A program made the position numbers and the translations under genes. A stretch of 64,000 nucleotides of DNA, taken from assembly GCA_013433145.1 (NCBI GenBank), contig CM024190.1, forward strand, positions 5,332,001 through 5,396,000. Reading direction: 5' to 3'. Position 1 is the first letter of the stretch; each line of letters starts with the position of its first letter. The notes under the pieces were generated by a model that did not search any database, was not told where the DNA came from, and saw only the letters and a list, made by a program, of their open reading frames with translations. The DNA comes from Ascaris suum. Its lineage: Eukaryota > Nematoda > Chromadorea > Rhabditida > Ascarididae. Of this stretch, positions 40,012 to 55,000 are shown one piece after another.

Positions 40012-43000
40012 CTAGAATGCGTTTTCGGCAGACGTATTCTCCTGTTCATTCGAAACCGTTCTTAGTCCACCAGTAATCAACTGCACGGTGCTCTCTTTTA
40101 TCGGTACGGACTCCGCCCGCAACGCGTCCAGAAGTTGCCTCGCTGTATCACGCCTCGAATTCGCCCACAGCAGCGTCAAGGCTCGATCCCACTCACCGAG
40201 GCTTGCAGCCAAAAGACAGCTCAAATTCTGCAGCAAAGAAAGAGATAACTTTCCAGATAAGCTCGATTAATAGTGCTTCCATAAGCAACTCCAATGAACA
40301 TTTGCATTACTAAGCAAAATGACGCAGCTTGTGTTATAAGCAACCCATACGTTCTTCTTTCAAATCTCAGCCATTTCGAAAAACAAACTTTCACATCTTT
40401 TTTTTTTTTTAATACTGTAATACAAGGAATGTGGTAAAAATAAAAGGTGCAGAGAGCAGTGGATTTCGATCTCTCTTTGTTAAGGCGAAAGAACTCGTAG
40501 TTTACGGCACTAGTGCCCGCTTCAACTGTGCCCTTTGAACCTTCTCATATCAGCATACGTAGGCCGATAATGCTCTCTTAATACCTTTTGCACCAACCTA
40601 GAAAAAGAGCGAAGATTAGTTAAAAACAAATGTGTAGTATGGCTGTTAGCCACCGATGTTTAGAGCCGCGACTCGCGTCAATTTTAGGACACCATTACTA
40701 CAAGGAAAGATACACTGGAAAAGCACAGCGAGCACCTCGATCTTCCGCTATACACCTTTTCGTTATGCACTGTCACAGGCTTTCAATCTCTTCTGATAAG
40801 AAAGTAAGCACAACTTTTTCTGATATCCTGAACTGTCAACAGCATAAACGTTGTAGCATTCCATCTGAAGGAACATTCTCATCAACTACTATATAATAGC
40901 CGCTTCTATTTAGCGCAAAACTTTGAAACTTATAAAAAAATACTTCTTTCGTTTTGAAAACGTTATTTTTCATAAACGTTTGAAAAAAAACCTTGCGTGA
41001 ATTGGAGGCAATCAGATGTTCCAACCATTTGATGCCCACTTCTGTGTATTCATCAAGACCGATCTGAAAAAAAAACAATCAAGTAAAGTGAAGAAAACTA
41101 ATTCGAATCCCTTAACACGGATTAAAAGAACGTCTACATCAGATGACATAAATCTCATTGTAAGCTTCCACAGTCTTATCCTCCCATGATGAACATTTGA
41201 GACTTCAGCAATAACCAGGACCACGAATGTAATCCGGTCTCTCGGACAAGCAGAGCGGGAAAGCTGGAATGATTTACTGATCTCAATAATTCAGTGCGTA
41301 TATGCTATGAAAAAAAGATACTGAAGGGGAAAGAATTACAAACAATGGTAAAAGAAGATCTTCTGTGCACATTTCCACCAAAAAAAAAGGAAAACCCCAA
41401 GAAAAATAGTCAAATGTAAAAAATTTCCTTTTAATTGAATGCACTAAGAACCGCTGTTGTCTTCAGTCAACGACAGCATCAAATTATAGCTGAACGATAT
41501 GAAGTTTGATCGAATCAAAATAGCAAATAGTGGTTGCAGGAAGACAAATATCGAGCACCCATTGAGAAATCTTTGACAGAAATTCAAAGTTAAGAAGCAG
41601 TTTTTTGGCTTTACTGAACTGTGGTTTTTGAAAGAACAGTAGTTCTGCACATCAGCGTCAATCTGGTGCACCTTTATGAGGAAAGGCTTCCAATGATAAC
41701 GTGTAATTGGAACCAAACCGAATTCATTAACACTGAAAATGTGCTACTTTAGTGTCCGCTCGTTTTTTTTTTGTGGTCACTTCAATGCAAGAATGACTTA
41801 AACGTTGTCGCTGGAGACCGCAGTCGCATTTATCTCAGATCCCCTTTGCAATTCGGTCTTAAATATCACAACGACTATTAATCACAAGCAGCATATCATC
41901 AAATAACTAGTATTGCAAAGGAAAGCGAAGAAAACACCTTTGCAAATGCGAGACTTGCTTCCCAAGAACCATGTGCTTGCAAATATCGACACGCATCTTC
42001 ACCGTGGCGAATGAGGAACAACATTTGGATGCCATCTAAAATGCAAACTCACTGAGTGCAAATTGATTGAAAAATAACGGAAATCGAAAGTATAACAATG
42101 TAACTGGCAAGCAATATTCCCCTTGGCCAGCTCCCATGTGATGCATCCACCAAGTTGCATAATCAAAAACGAAACTCTCAGTTCTAATTTGCAATAACGT
42201 GATGAAGACCTTATGATGGTAACTGCAATATCATGCTAACAAAAATAGAAAGCTGCAGCTAATCTCCAACAATAAACGCTGACTAAATGCAAGCTATATG
42301 CAAAAACATCCAACCATGGAATATTCAAACCGACCATTACCTACCGATAAGTTCTGAAGTGTAGAAATTTAAACTTCTACCTGCTATGCAATTGTTTGCA
42401 ATGAGATTCGTCGCAACGAGCTTGATAATACTCTGAGCGCCCTCTGAGGAAACCTCTGCAGCAAGAAGGCAAGCCCGCAATGCACTCGCTCTACACTCCT
42501 CTCGTGCGCCTAGCAACATCTGTATTGCCCATTCACGCTGAAATTTATCACCGACAGTGCAGAATTAAACGATTTGACTGGTTGCTTGGGATCGATTCAT
42601 TCTCTACTAATGTTATAATTAACAAGCGCACTATACAATGAAATAAGCGCAATTGAGGGCACTTTGAAGAGAAAATTGGAAACGGAACTTATAAAATCCG
42701 TTGTAACAAACAAAAAGCTTCACAATCTATTGCACCTTCGAAGCGCAGTGACAGACAAACATGAACGAACGAGATACCACATGAGAAGCAAAAAACAATC
42801 ATGTAAAGTGCACTAAAGCATCGTTAAAAACTACCAAAGTACCCTCACTTCATTTTGCTTTCCCGAATGAACGAGACAGCTAGCGCACTTCAGCGAGCGA
42901 TCAACCCTGATAAGCGAATAAACGATTATATGAGACTGAGAAGGATATAGCCAAAACAGTGAAAGATAGACATCACATCGAGCAGCAATACTGCTAAAAT

Positions 43001-46000
43001 GGGAGAAATATGCCCAATGTACGACCATAAGATTGATATCCAAATTGTGCGCATTTCCGATATCACACGTCGTAATCAAGGGAAAACTGAATTCATCTCA
43101 GAAATGAAATGCATGAAAATGAGTGTTCGTCAATGCGCAACTTCCCTAAATTATTCGAAGAATGCAAAATAAAAAGAATAGAGAAAAAGCAACGATAATG
43201 ATATCCACAGTATAAATAATAACCATAGCAGTAACAATAACAACAAAAATTATTTTAAAAAATAACTGATAACAACAACTGACAGGACAGTTATAAATAA
43301 TAATTAGCAGTAACAATTAAGTTTAGTAATAATAGTAGTAATAATAATTACGGTAATAATAATAACAGTAATGACAATTAAAACGATGCCTACCAAAAAG
43401 AGCGATAAAAAACGAACCTTTCGAAGAATTACAGCCCGCTGCACAAGCACATCGATTTGCGCAGGCGTCAATTCAGGAACATTCATTAAGCACGAAAGTA
43501 GAAGCTCTACACGACGCTGAAAATTCCCAATATCACAATTGAAAATTAAAATATAGAGATTTGAAAAGCGAAAAACAAACAGCATTCTCGTAGTTTAAAA
43601 CGCTTATTTTTAGCGAAAAATACTTAAGTAACTGTCATCAATTATTATCTATTCGTTCTAAAATGTTGCCTTCACGGTGCGTAAAAGAAAACACTCAAGT
43701 AAAGCGCTCAATCAACATTAATTCAACCGGATGCATAACGTTTACGAGGCTAAATTCAACGACGCTCAATGCTTATAAATAGAGCGATACCCAGCAAAAC
43801 ACAGAATAACCTTCAAAAAGCGACAAAATTCACACAATTCCAAAATTTAGGGAACTTCACTTAGAATGCTTTTTAACCGCTAAAGTTAAGAATTCCTTTC
43901 AATTCAAACAATTCCACTCAGAATGGGTTCTTATCCTTTTCATTTTCGCTATCAATGCATATTTTAAAAAAATCGTTGCCCTTTAGCCGTATCACTCTGC
44001 ACGAAGTGACTCTGGTTTGCAATAATATGTACGCGGTCTACCCACCAATTATCACATCGATATGCACATATTAATGCTGAATAAAAATTCGTTGACAAAA
44101 GAACTGAGATTTAGAGCAACAAAAAGAATCCTCAAAGACATACTTTCAGGTTTGTATGACTGCTCTGAAGGTTCTTTGCTGATGAAGAAAACGAAAAAGG
44201 AAGTAAAAACAAGCAAAATTAAATTGGATGAAGAAATCAAAAACTAACAGAAAAAAGGACCAAAAAAATAACCTTTGCCATTTCAGCAGGCCAGAAGGTA
44301 CAAAGAGATGGCGGCAACTGAATATTAGTAAGAACCGACTGGCTTACTGTCCAAAAATCGTAGAGCCATCTATTACCGAGCACCCTATGTGCCACTCGAT
44401 AGCGATCAAAATTGCTGCACTTCGCTTTCCTTGAAACATGTTGCCTTATTTCATTCGACTCACCGACGGAATCGGCCGAACAGCCGGTTTTCCTCTCATG
44501 ATCTTGTCCAATTCCATCTACTACCTCAACGCCACTCACGTCTACTAATCCACCGTTGTCGTCAGACTTGCTTGGCGACACGTCTACACAGTCGGACACT
44601 CTTATCACATCCCCTTCTTGCTTCTTTCCACAGTAATTTACAGATTCTCCCTCGCTATCCTGTTGCATCCGACCTCCTGTTTTATTAATCGATTCTTCTG
44701 TAGATGGGTTGGAAGCAGAACAGAAATTTAACGATTCACTGAAGAGTTCAATGAGTGGCATCATTGCTGGCTCCGGCCCATTGTTCTCGACCAGCAAGTT
44801 CAACGCATCAGCACGCAATATCTCTGGCATATCTGAAAACTACGGTTCGAATCGTTGCACACTGAAAATCGCAAAAAATAAACTATAATTAAAACTTCTG
44901 CAATCCTCTCATCAATTCCAAAAGAATAGCAAAGTTCTGTTAGAGCTCATCCTCAAGTGTTACTCTGCTGTAATAATAAAACAAGCGCAAACTGAAACCC
45001 CTCCTTGCAAAGAGAATTAAATTTGCATAAAACACCACAAGGGAGCTCATGCCTTGAACATCAGAACCTATAGGGCTCATCGCAGAAGAAGAATGTCACG
45101 ACCGCTTTACTAAGCGGAATTTTCAAAAACGCCACTAAAAAAAAAATAATTGACGGAGACAAAACAGATAATGAAGTACTGAGATGAGGAATGCACAAAA
45201 ATACGTTGCTGCTCCAATATAAGGCCAGGAGGCTTCAGATTCACGGAGATTGAGAACATGCTTATATTGCAGCTCGCATTCGACGTCGAGCTTGAATTTC
45301 TTAACGAAAATGCTGTTTCCATTTCACTGCTTATTGGAACGACCAGTCAAATACTACTTGTGTGCACAATACAGAGCTAGACCAACAATGCATGTTGCAT
45401 GCTACTGCATGTGCCTTCACGCTTTGAAGTATGCATTCAGTACGACTTCAGCAGTGACTTCTGTTCCAGTGAGCTTATATTCATGCGAGTATGGCAGATG
45501 AACCTGACAACCAAGACGAAATGTAAATAAAAATATACCACGTTGATGCAAAGGCATATTGAACGATGATGATGGCACATAACGAAATGAGTTGTCTGAG
45601 CACAGAAGAATGGGGCACACTCCACACAAGTCCAGATCCACCAACGTCAACGAACTGCCAAAGTTGAGTTGCTGAAAGAAGCACTCTCCGCATCTCGTGT
45701 GTACCACTTCTAGAATCCATCTAGAAGAAAACGACCGCATAAGAAACATATATTCACAGTAAAAAATACCTCCGTGCCCTCTCCAACAATTATTTTCTGG
45801 TGCTCCACTTTACTGACCGATTTTCAAGTAGAAATTACAAAGCACATATGAGCAAAGTTAGTAGTAACCTGTAAAACAGTGAGCTGATCAGCATCCCATA
45901 AAAAGACCGCATTCGAGTGCAATACAGCCAATGTATGATCACCATTAAGCCTCGAGAAGGTCATCTTGATGATCGGCCCTCGTGGAGAGCCGCTAGTCTG

Positions 46001-49000
46001 TTTGCATTGGCGCCTGCCCAGATCCCACACACCCAAACGACCAGATGAATCGCCCATTGCCAACAGATCATCTTTCCATACCAACGACTTCATTGATGCA
46101 ACGCCACTTTTCCACTATAGAGGAAAACGTTTATAAAACATATTGAGAAATTTTAAAGGCCTTATTGAAGAAAACAAATTTTTATGTCAGCAGCTGCACT
46201 GATTGGCAAACTAAAGGTTTCCTTTATTCTCACCAAAAATATGAAAAACTGCTGCAAATTTATGATAAGTCGTGAAGCCTTTTCTAATAATGAAAGAATT
46301 AAATCAAAACAATAATTTCATTTTACTATATTATATTACTATATATTATATTACTATATTATATATTACTATATTTTACTATATTATAGAACGCAACGAA
46401 AAAGAGACAATTACGAAAAGCTCGGCTGTGGTGATAACCTCCTCCGCCTGCAAAATGAATGTAGTACCTACGCAACAAAATTTAAACACCTGTTCATAGT
46501 GATATTTCTTTAGAGATAAAAAAATCTGAAGCAGCTGCTTATCGCTAAATAAAATAAGAGATACCTCCGAAAAAAAATCCCCCACTTCTCTCACCAGCGC
46601 TACTATCCCCCTCCTCCCAAAAGAAACTTCCTTGAAGGCGTTAAATAAATAACTTTTGAAATGAACTAGGGGACAGTGGAGGGGGCAAACCGAACCTGTG
46701 AATTAACTTCTTTTCCATCGCGAACGTGGAGACCCTTCACAACGACATGATAAAGATGACAGTCCTGATCAAGCACGACGAGGTTTTCTCTGAACACCGG
46801 CTCCACACCACCGATTACCTTCCTCATGGCATGATGTTTACCTGACCAAGCCTTGAACCAAAGACAACCTCAGAGAGAATGGTATAAGACCAATTCTGCG
46901 ATGCCTACTTTTCAGTGACAACAACAATACAGCCATGATGATCTCTGCTCAACAATATACAATTTTGGCGTTCGCGTTATTAGTGTACTTTCATAGTAAT
47001 CGATGATACTACACCGATAGTGTTCAAAGCGAATAATTCGCATTCGTTACTTAGCACTGCGTTTATTTAACACCAGTATGCCAATGCTTCGCTTTGCTGA
47101 AACAAATAGGTGATTCAACGGTCACAGATCGGACCAGTTCTCTCTAACTTTACAGTAACGGACGGTATTTATATGTTTTGATGTTACTACCATTGTAATT
47201 CTTTTTATCGGTACTATCATTGTAATTCCGCCGCATATTAATGCAACACCACTCAAACATTTCAAACCCTTGAATGACGACCGCAGTCTATACCACCTAC
47301 TTTTTGACGACCTCAGATATATGCTCTAGCAGCCACTCTAAACGTTAAACTTGCCCCGATATCCTCCACTCTCCTGCTTTTGACGTTTTCGGTTGTAATT
47401 TATTATACAAAACGCCTCTGACAAGCCCTATTCAAGCCATTACTTCTAAACCTTACTCATCTTCGTTCCCCTTTTCCATGCTCTCTGGAAAGCAATGCTT
47501 TCTTTCATTAAAATCCAGTAAGCGCAGAGAATCTACGTATATATGTGTTACATATTTATTTGTTTATGTCCATATTTATATATAATTTTAAATCATCGAA
47601 AAGCTTCAAATGTCAGTGGATGTGGGGCACAAACAATTCCACAAACAGTTTATGAAAAAAATTCAATTACGAGAACAAAATAATAAAACAAACGCCCTAC
47701 CATATCGACAATAACAGGACAGGCACGTGACATTCGCCTCAGGAGGCGCATCGATTTCAAATGCCATATTTCGAGTGGTTCACTGCGGAAACCGATCGCA
47801 ACATAACAGCTGAAAGAACCAAAAATGACCAAAAGCTTAAACAGAACTGTACGTGTTCAGGCAAAAATGACTCAAATAAACAAGCTTCACTATATGAACA
47901 CAGTATGCGAAAACAAATGACCTACATGCAACATGAAAATAATCTCACCAACACCACACTTGGAGACAACTCAATCCATGTAATATACAATGACGATGAG
48001 CAAAAAATTTTATTCCCACAACTGTTACACTAGAAGGCCGCTTCGTTGCACAATCCGCAAGCCATATGTGCATAAACTTTTCCGCTTCACTGCCTTACTT
48101 TTTCAGCACACACATTTTTTTTCCACTACGAAAAATAAATGCTCGTCGTCGCGGATACAGAAAAACTGTTTAATTATTCTTCTTGGTACGAAAGGGAAAT
48201 GGAATTTCTCCCAATTCCTATGGCGGTGAATGATTCCATAACATCCTCCAATTTACAGAAGGCGGAAGACAGAGAAAAAAATAAACAATAAAACAAACTG
48301 ATAAAAGGACACGCGAAGCATCTCAACCGGTGTCTCCTCGACTTCTGGTCGCAGCCTTTTGCTTTCACCTTTAAAAGACGCTTTCACAACATTCGCGTAG
48401 ATTAGAAACCATGCAGCAGCATAAATTCAATTCTGTTCATAGTCTAGTAGACTGAATAACGTGAAATCATTTGTTCAGCTCGAAGTCAAATTTCTACGAC
48501 AAGAAGGCGGTATTCAATCTTTTGTAAAACAAATTGCATCGACCACCTCAAAGGTAAATACGACGATGTTTAGCTCTACAATGCAAAAACCCCTCCCTCT
48601 GCTTTCCTTCGACTAACTCTGGCAAAATCTCTTCACTGTCAAACGATGCGCTTTACGAACACATACGAATTAACGCGGAGTGACTTCAGTTGTCTTTAGC
48701 TTGGACACTTTTCATCACTAACACTTTGTACTTCGACAACGCTGCTTACTTAATTTACTGTACAAAAAACCTATCAAATTATTTCTATCCAGTACTATAA
48801 AATACTTCGCATCAACTCTCGCCGTTTTCATACATCGTCGTCAACTTATTCTGGATGCGGTTCCATGCCTACAAGTGACCTCACTCTGCTCCACAGCTTG
48901 GAACGTAGAAAAATCTCACAACTATGGCCGTCCTAAAAATTATGATCATTTCGACTTATCAGACACGATACAAGGTGATCCATAAAAATGAATAAGAAAA

Positions 49001-52000
49001 AACAATATGAATAAGTAGAAACCTGTTCGAATATCGGTAACAAAAATGTCGTTCTTTACGAGAGGCGATGTACTCAGTGAATGCGCATAAGCAGCCGATA
49101 TTAACGTATGCGGGCCACCCCAATCGAGACACCTGAACATCAACGCTCACATAAGCGCAATCCAATTCATTTCTCAAAATCAGCACACTACCTTGAAGGA
49201 TACTGCGAAGTAAATCATACCGTTAAACGTTGTTTGTATATGCAGGTATATGCCCATATTTGCACACTAGTAATGCTTGCACGTGCATAACAGTACATTC
49301 TACAACTCGGCCACATTCTCAAACCTTGCTTCCGAATCCGCAAGCAACTAACTATCTTCTCAAACAACCACAAGCAAAAACTTAACCTGTTTTTCTCGAA
49401 CATTTGCAGTTGCAGTCGATTTTAATATACGAATCGGCATCTGACAGGAATTAAACAGTTAAGCTGGAAAAAGAAGAAAATGACCAGAAGAGATTCTACG
49501 CCGAAAATGACCGGCCGTTAAATACAACTATACTTGCAAGTAACTGATGCTGAAAACTCACTTAATAGGGCAAGTGTGGACGTGAAGCTCTTTTTGAATG
49601 GTGGCAGTGAACACATTGACCATGTGGATCATGCCTTGGTTACTACCGATCGCTGCTAAATGCAGCGCATGTTCACCTTCCAAAGTGTCCATTGGTCGCA
49701 TACGAACCGACGATGCACTCTGACCCAGTGAGAACATTTCACCCACATTAGACAACCTAAAAAGAAATTCATCAACAACGAAACAAAATATAAAATAGCT
49801 GAATGGAAACGGTCAAGAATGAATGAAATACAATCGCAGATCGCAAGTGCCTTTCCTTATGAAGCTTTTAAAATAAACTAGTAAATCGACTCAATTACCA
49901 ACCTCAACGAGGTATTAAACTAATATAACACAATGAACGAATTCTTTGCAAATAAGGTGAGAGAGCTGAAGCGCTAGCTATATGCTGATGTGGTGGATTC
50001 ATCAAGTAAAATGAACAAGAGCACATAAATAGGAAAAAAAGGTCAGATGATGCCATCAGAAGCCCGAAGAAATAATCAATGATATTAAAAACAGTTACTT
50101 TAATATTCCGAGAGGTGAACAATGCAAAGAGCTATCCACTCCAAGCATATCCGTTATAAACCTCGCCCTGTACGTACGCAAACCATGCGCCTCATTCCCA
50201 CTCTAAAAACACCATCCATCGATAACTGTTAAACAATGAACGTGAGAAAAAACGAAGAGGCATCGAGACATAAGAACAGTAAAAAACACAAAAGACTATA
50301 TTAAAAAGAACAAAAAGTAGCAAATACCTAAAGTAAGCATTTGTTCCGCCTAAATATGGACGAGAATAAATGAGGAACATGACCTTATTGCTCTCATTTC
50401 ATTGCTCGCTTAAATTAGTGCCTAAATATGCAACAAAACAAATGTGAGCAAGAAAAAATTACACTGAATATGTTGATGCCGACGTTCCTGAGCGAGAATT
50501 AAACATTTCTAAACGCGCATCTGGGAGGATTTTCTATGAAAAACCTCGTCGGGAGGGATGGGGGGAAGGGAAGGAGAGTAGATGTACTCACAGAGCAATG
50601 TGTTCAAGAAAAAGCTTTATTTCTTTCTGATTCTTTAGCAGGCTTCTATTCAGTGTGCTCACAATTTAGTGAATATGGCTAGCCCAAATTAGGAAATGAC
50701 AGCACTTTTCTGCCCCCTCTTATCCATCAAGTTTTTTCGTCAGCTCATTGTCCTTTCTCATGTTCCAACAAACGAACAACACATCTTAATTTCGATTAAG
50801 AACGACCTCACCAGCTGGTAAAAAGCAACTCGGCCTGAATTATAGAGAAACGCGAATGTCGATTGAGTTATGGGACAGATTGCAGTACCAGATATGCGAT
50901 GATGTGCTGACTGCCGTTGAGTTTCAAAGCACTGAACACGCTCGTAAGAGAGTCGCGAATTTCCTGAGCGATACATTTTACACGTTATTAAAAGAGGATT
51001 AAGCTCCCAAAGGGAATTCTGTACTAGTTACGGGAAACAGCTTTATTACCCAGTGCAATGGGGAAATTTTTTATACTCGATGTCGTGACAGTGGCGGTAT
51101 TCAAACTCTTTAAATTCTGTGAGAGAGGAGGAGAAAGAAAGAGAGTCTCTCATGTACACCTTAGAAGAAGGATGCTTTTAACATTTACTACTAAGCAACG
51201 GATGTGATTTGGAAAAGACGTAAGAGTACATAAACGACAAAATGCGGAGCATACACATTGCAGACGTAAAACACATTTCATAAAGTGTTGCGCAGATCAA
51301 AATAATTTCGCCAATACGAGCGACGATTGCTCCGTTTCTTAAATATGTATACCACCGTCTAATAATCGTTAGAAAGTCATTTCATATGATCCGACGGAAT
51401 AAAATAATGAGCACCCTGTTAGCGCCAAAGGCGCAGGCACGGATGGAAAGGAAAGGAAGTAAACAGCTAGAAAAAACTTACTGGAAATTTCGCGAGTTAG
51501 CGGCGTTAAAACCCTCGCCCCTCAAATCATCAGCAGAACAGCAATAATCACCTTCCATTTCAAACCTGTTTATTTTTTTAGCGACGTAAATTTCTCTCAT
51601 TAAAACTTTTCCATGTTTCCCTCTATGAATGTTTTAATTTTACAAACCTTTTGCATCCTCCGTAACATGAGATATCCTAAGTACCACGGATCCACTTGCA
51701 TGCACCGTAAATATAGCATCACGATCACTACACGACAACAACCGCAAAAGAGTGGATTCGCATACGTGATGCCAAATAACGCATCGGCATTCCGTCTCCA
51801 CACAAACTATCTCAAATACAAAGGCAATTTGCATAGAAATTTGTTCCATTTTTTTTGTCAATAATCGGCACAGACAGTTACTGCTCTTCTGCTAGAAGAT
51901 TACAAGATGAGGGAATTCTTGACGATTAGATCTTATTCCTCTTCGTTCCAAATAACCGCGAAGGAAAACTACAAGTTCATTTGAGTTTTCAAATTATTCT

Positions 52001-55000
52001 TTAATATGAAAATATAGTACTGCGTCACTTTTCGCTTTTATTAATAAGTCTGTACTCTCCTTTTCTTTACCTAATTTATAGCCAATTGAATAAAATGAGT
52101 TCCACTGTTTCGTTTGCAGTTGCTAAACACTCTTTAAAAATTATTCAAAAGAACAAAAGCTACAACAATAAACATCCATAATTAAAACGTCATTAATACC
52201 TCAGTGGATGAAGCGGCGAAGAGGATATTCGGATAAGCATTATGATATTGTACTTGCACAATCGAGGCACGATTCCTGAGAACATTCAAAGAGCATCCTT
52301 GCCCGGTGGGCGCTTTATGCAGAATCACATCATCGACCAAAAATAACGAACCGTCGCTTAATCCAACTGCAATCCGATTTTATATATGCTCGGCTATGTG
52401 CATCAACTAGAATGCACTTGCAAATGGTGCCTGCACAATGACGCAACACGTTTTGAGTACTGCATGCACAACTTTCAACAGCGTTATAGCGCTTTTCGAG
52501 CCGACCAAATCCACTATTCATTGAGGCCAGAGCTCTCAATCAAGATCACAATCAAGCTGAAATAGCCCCTCGAGTGGTGAATCTAATGTCGCCACCTTTT
52601 CATTTAGTTCAGTGATCATTTCCTCCGCATTTACTACCGATTTAAGTGACCATTGACTGGGTCTGATCCTTACTAATTTCAACACCATCCACCTGTTTAC
52701 TTCTTTCCATTGTCCACCTCACGTTTGATGCGGACATCCGCAGATTTTGCATCCGGCAACTCCGCTTTATGTTCCATTTAAGCATCATTCGTTACATTCA
52801 GAAAAGTATCCCAACGGCTTTCTCTGTGACGCAACAATCGAGCGGACGCAAACATTTAATCATCACCAGCAAACAAAGTATTCCTTAGTTACATGCGGAT
52901 GCGACCAACTATGTAGATGATGCAGCATTTTCTGTAACTTGGAAATTTTTATCAATTGAAAGCGGTACTACATCAACAGAGATTCTTTTTCGAGAACTGG
53001 CATAGGCTGAGAACAGTAAAGTACAAGGATTCAAGAAGCATCGTAATTCAAAATATGCCGATCTCAAGCTGATGATAACGCTACACTTTTTTCAAAATAG
53101 TTGAGGACGAGAGTGGAAAGGCAGCAAACAAAACCCTCTCTGCTTCACCTACCCCCCCCCCCTCCCAACATCCCAGCATTTCTATTTCGATGACCAAGTG
53201 CCATTCACTTAACACATCACTGCAAGAACCACACCTGGATAACTCACAGGCTAAATGTGCCGAGTCGAAAGGATCGAGTGTGAACAGGCAAACTTGTGAT
53301 ACATATAAAACGTTCCAAATTCGATCGCCGGTTGCCGTATTCCACAGCGCGAGTGTACTGGGACCGTGCAATGCCAAGAGAAAATCAGAGCTCGCATCCT
53401 CCCATGGATACCACGCAATACCTGCATGAGTTATCATCACTACATCTTGCATTCAAAAATTAACAATCGGAAATGCTTTTCTTCAGGCACATCTCTGTAG
53501 TGAAGTCATTTAAAGTGATATTCCACAAATGCAGAAGAATAACTACAATCTAACTACAATCTATACTTCAATATAAGTGGTGGAAATTTGCATAGTTCAA
53601 ACTTTCTCTATCAACTGTTTACTTTACGCTCACTGCGTCAGTGTGTAGCACGTGGAAGAATTCAACAAATAGGTATTATAACTAAGCCTTCAAGTAAGCA
53701 TTAAAACACAAAACATAAAGGTAATGAAGGGAAGGGAAATAATACAGGTAAATACAAAGGTGATCCGCAAGGCGCATAAAGAAAGACCAGAATAGTTTTC
53801 AGTATCACATCTCTTCCGTGCATGACGTGCTTGGTGCTGGTCGAGAATATATGCAATGTGTTAGTGATTCAGAGCTGACGAATTTCTTAAACGCAGACAT
53901 CAACGAGAACACCTGCGGAGATAGCGCAACAAATGCAGTACGTAGTCACCACTATCGCAAAGTTTGTCATGTTTGATTCTATAAAGGTGCTGGAAACGTT
54001 CTGTAAAAACCTTCCTTGATTTCTTGCTCATCTGCATAAGTGGCGCCTGACTATCTACTTCGTATAACTAAACGACCTTTGGAATAAAGCGCCTTTACTG
54101 GCCTACTGAAGAGTGCCATAATATGTGAAATAAAACACGTTTAACCATTGTGAAGACAATTTTTGGAGGAGTACAACAAAATCTCAACGCCCTGTGTTTT
54201 ACTGCGTTAACTCACTTCTTGATGCAACATAATCATTTGTTGGCGATCACTGATCGCTGGCAGTGATCAAGTTGCACCATGAGGCGAAACCAGCAGAAAC
54301 AGTTGCTAGGCATAGCGCTATCAAAAATCAACTCAAGCATCGCCGCTGCAGTTTCTTAGGTTTTAAACGCGTCCAAATGAGATACAAAGGGAGTCCAAGG
54401 GTGAATAAAATGAATGTAAGAACATTCCGCATCAACATATAGAAAGTTCACAGTGTGCAGATATACCAAGTGAAAAACTAAACGAAATAAGCAAACGTAC
54501 TTAGTGGAGCGCTATTAAGATGTCGAAAAGATGATAGCGGTGCGCCTTCAAGCACATTCCACACCACAATGAACCCACTTATATCGGCCGACGCACAGCG
54601 TAACTGCATCTCGGATACGGGCACTGCGTCTCCTTCCGGCGCCCAGCTGACCTTAAAAAACGTCTGATTAAACAAGTGAAAGGATATCAATACTAACAGC
54701 AATGAGAATGAAGTCATTTATTTAAATGTAAAGTTGTGAAATACCCGCAGATTGGATGCAGAAGCAAATAATGTGTGAATTCAATAACGACACAGTGGCC
54801 AGTCGATATTTTTTGTTGTTTGTTTCTCCTCTACCTGAGGCGTCTTTGCGTCCCGCAAACAATTCAAAACATGGATTTCTTTCCGGCTAAATCCTAACAT
54901 TTATGCTTCTGTGCTGCAGAGAACAACCATTTTAAGGTCTCACACCTGCTGGGAAATGTACTTCAAAACAAATGGATGGTCAATCATCTGTGGACGATTG

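Noticed and set aside
40510..40620. Possible minus-strand exon after a TTTTTCTAG acceptor
   Set aside because: Exon 21 (ending 40992) and exon 22 (starting 40227) join directly in phase and match the human order. This block has short frames with no WDR11 similarity.
45481..45720. Alternative WDR11 exon 15 starting at the TTCTAG near 45720 in another frame
   Set aside because: Only the TTCTTTCAG acceptor at 45680-45672 gives phase 0 and the frame matching the human propeller strand (LTLVDLDLCGVCPILLCSDN).
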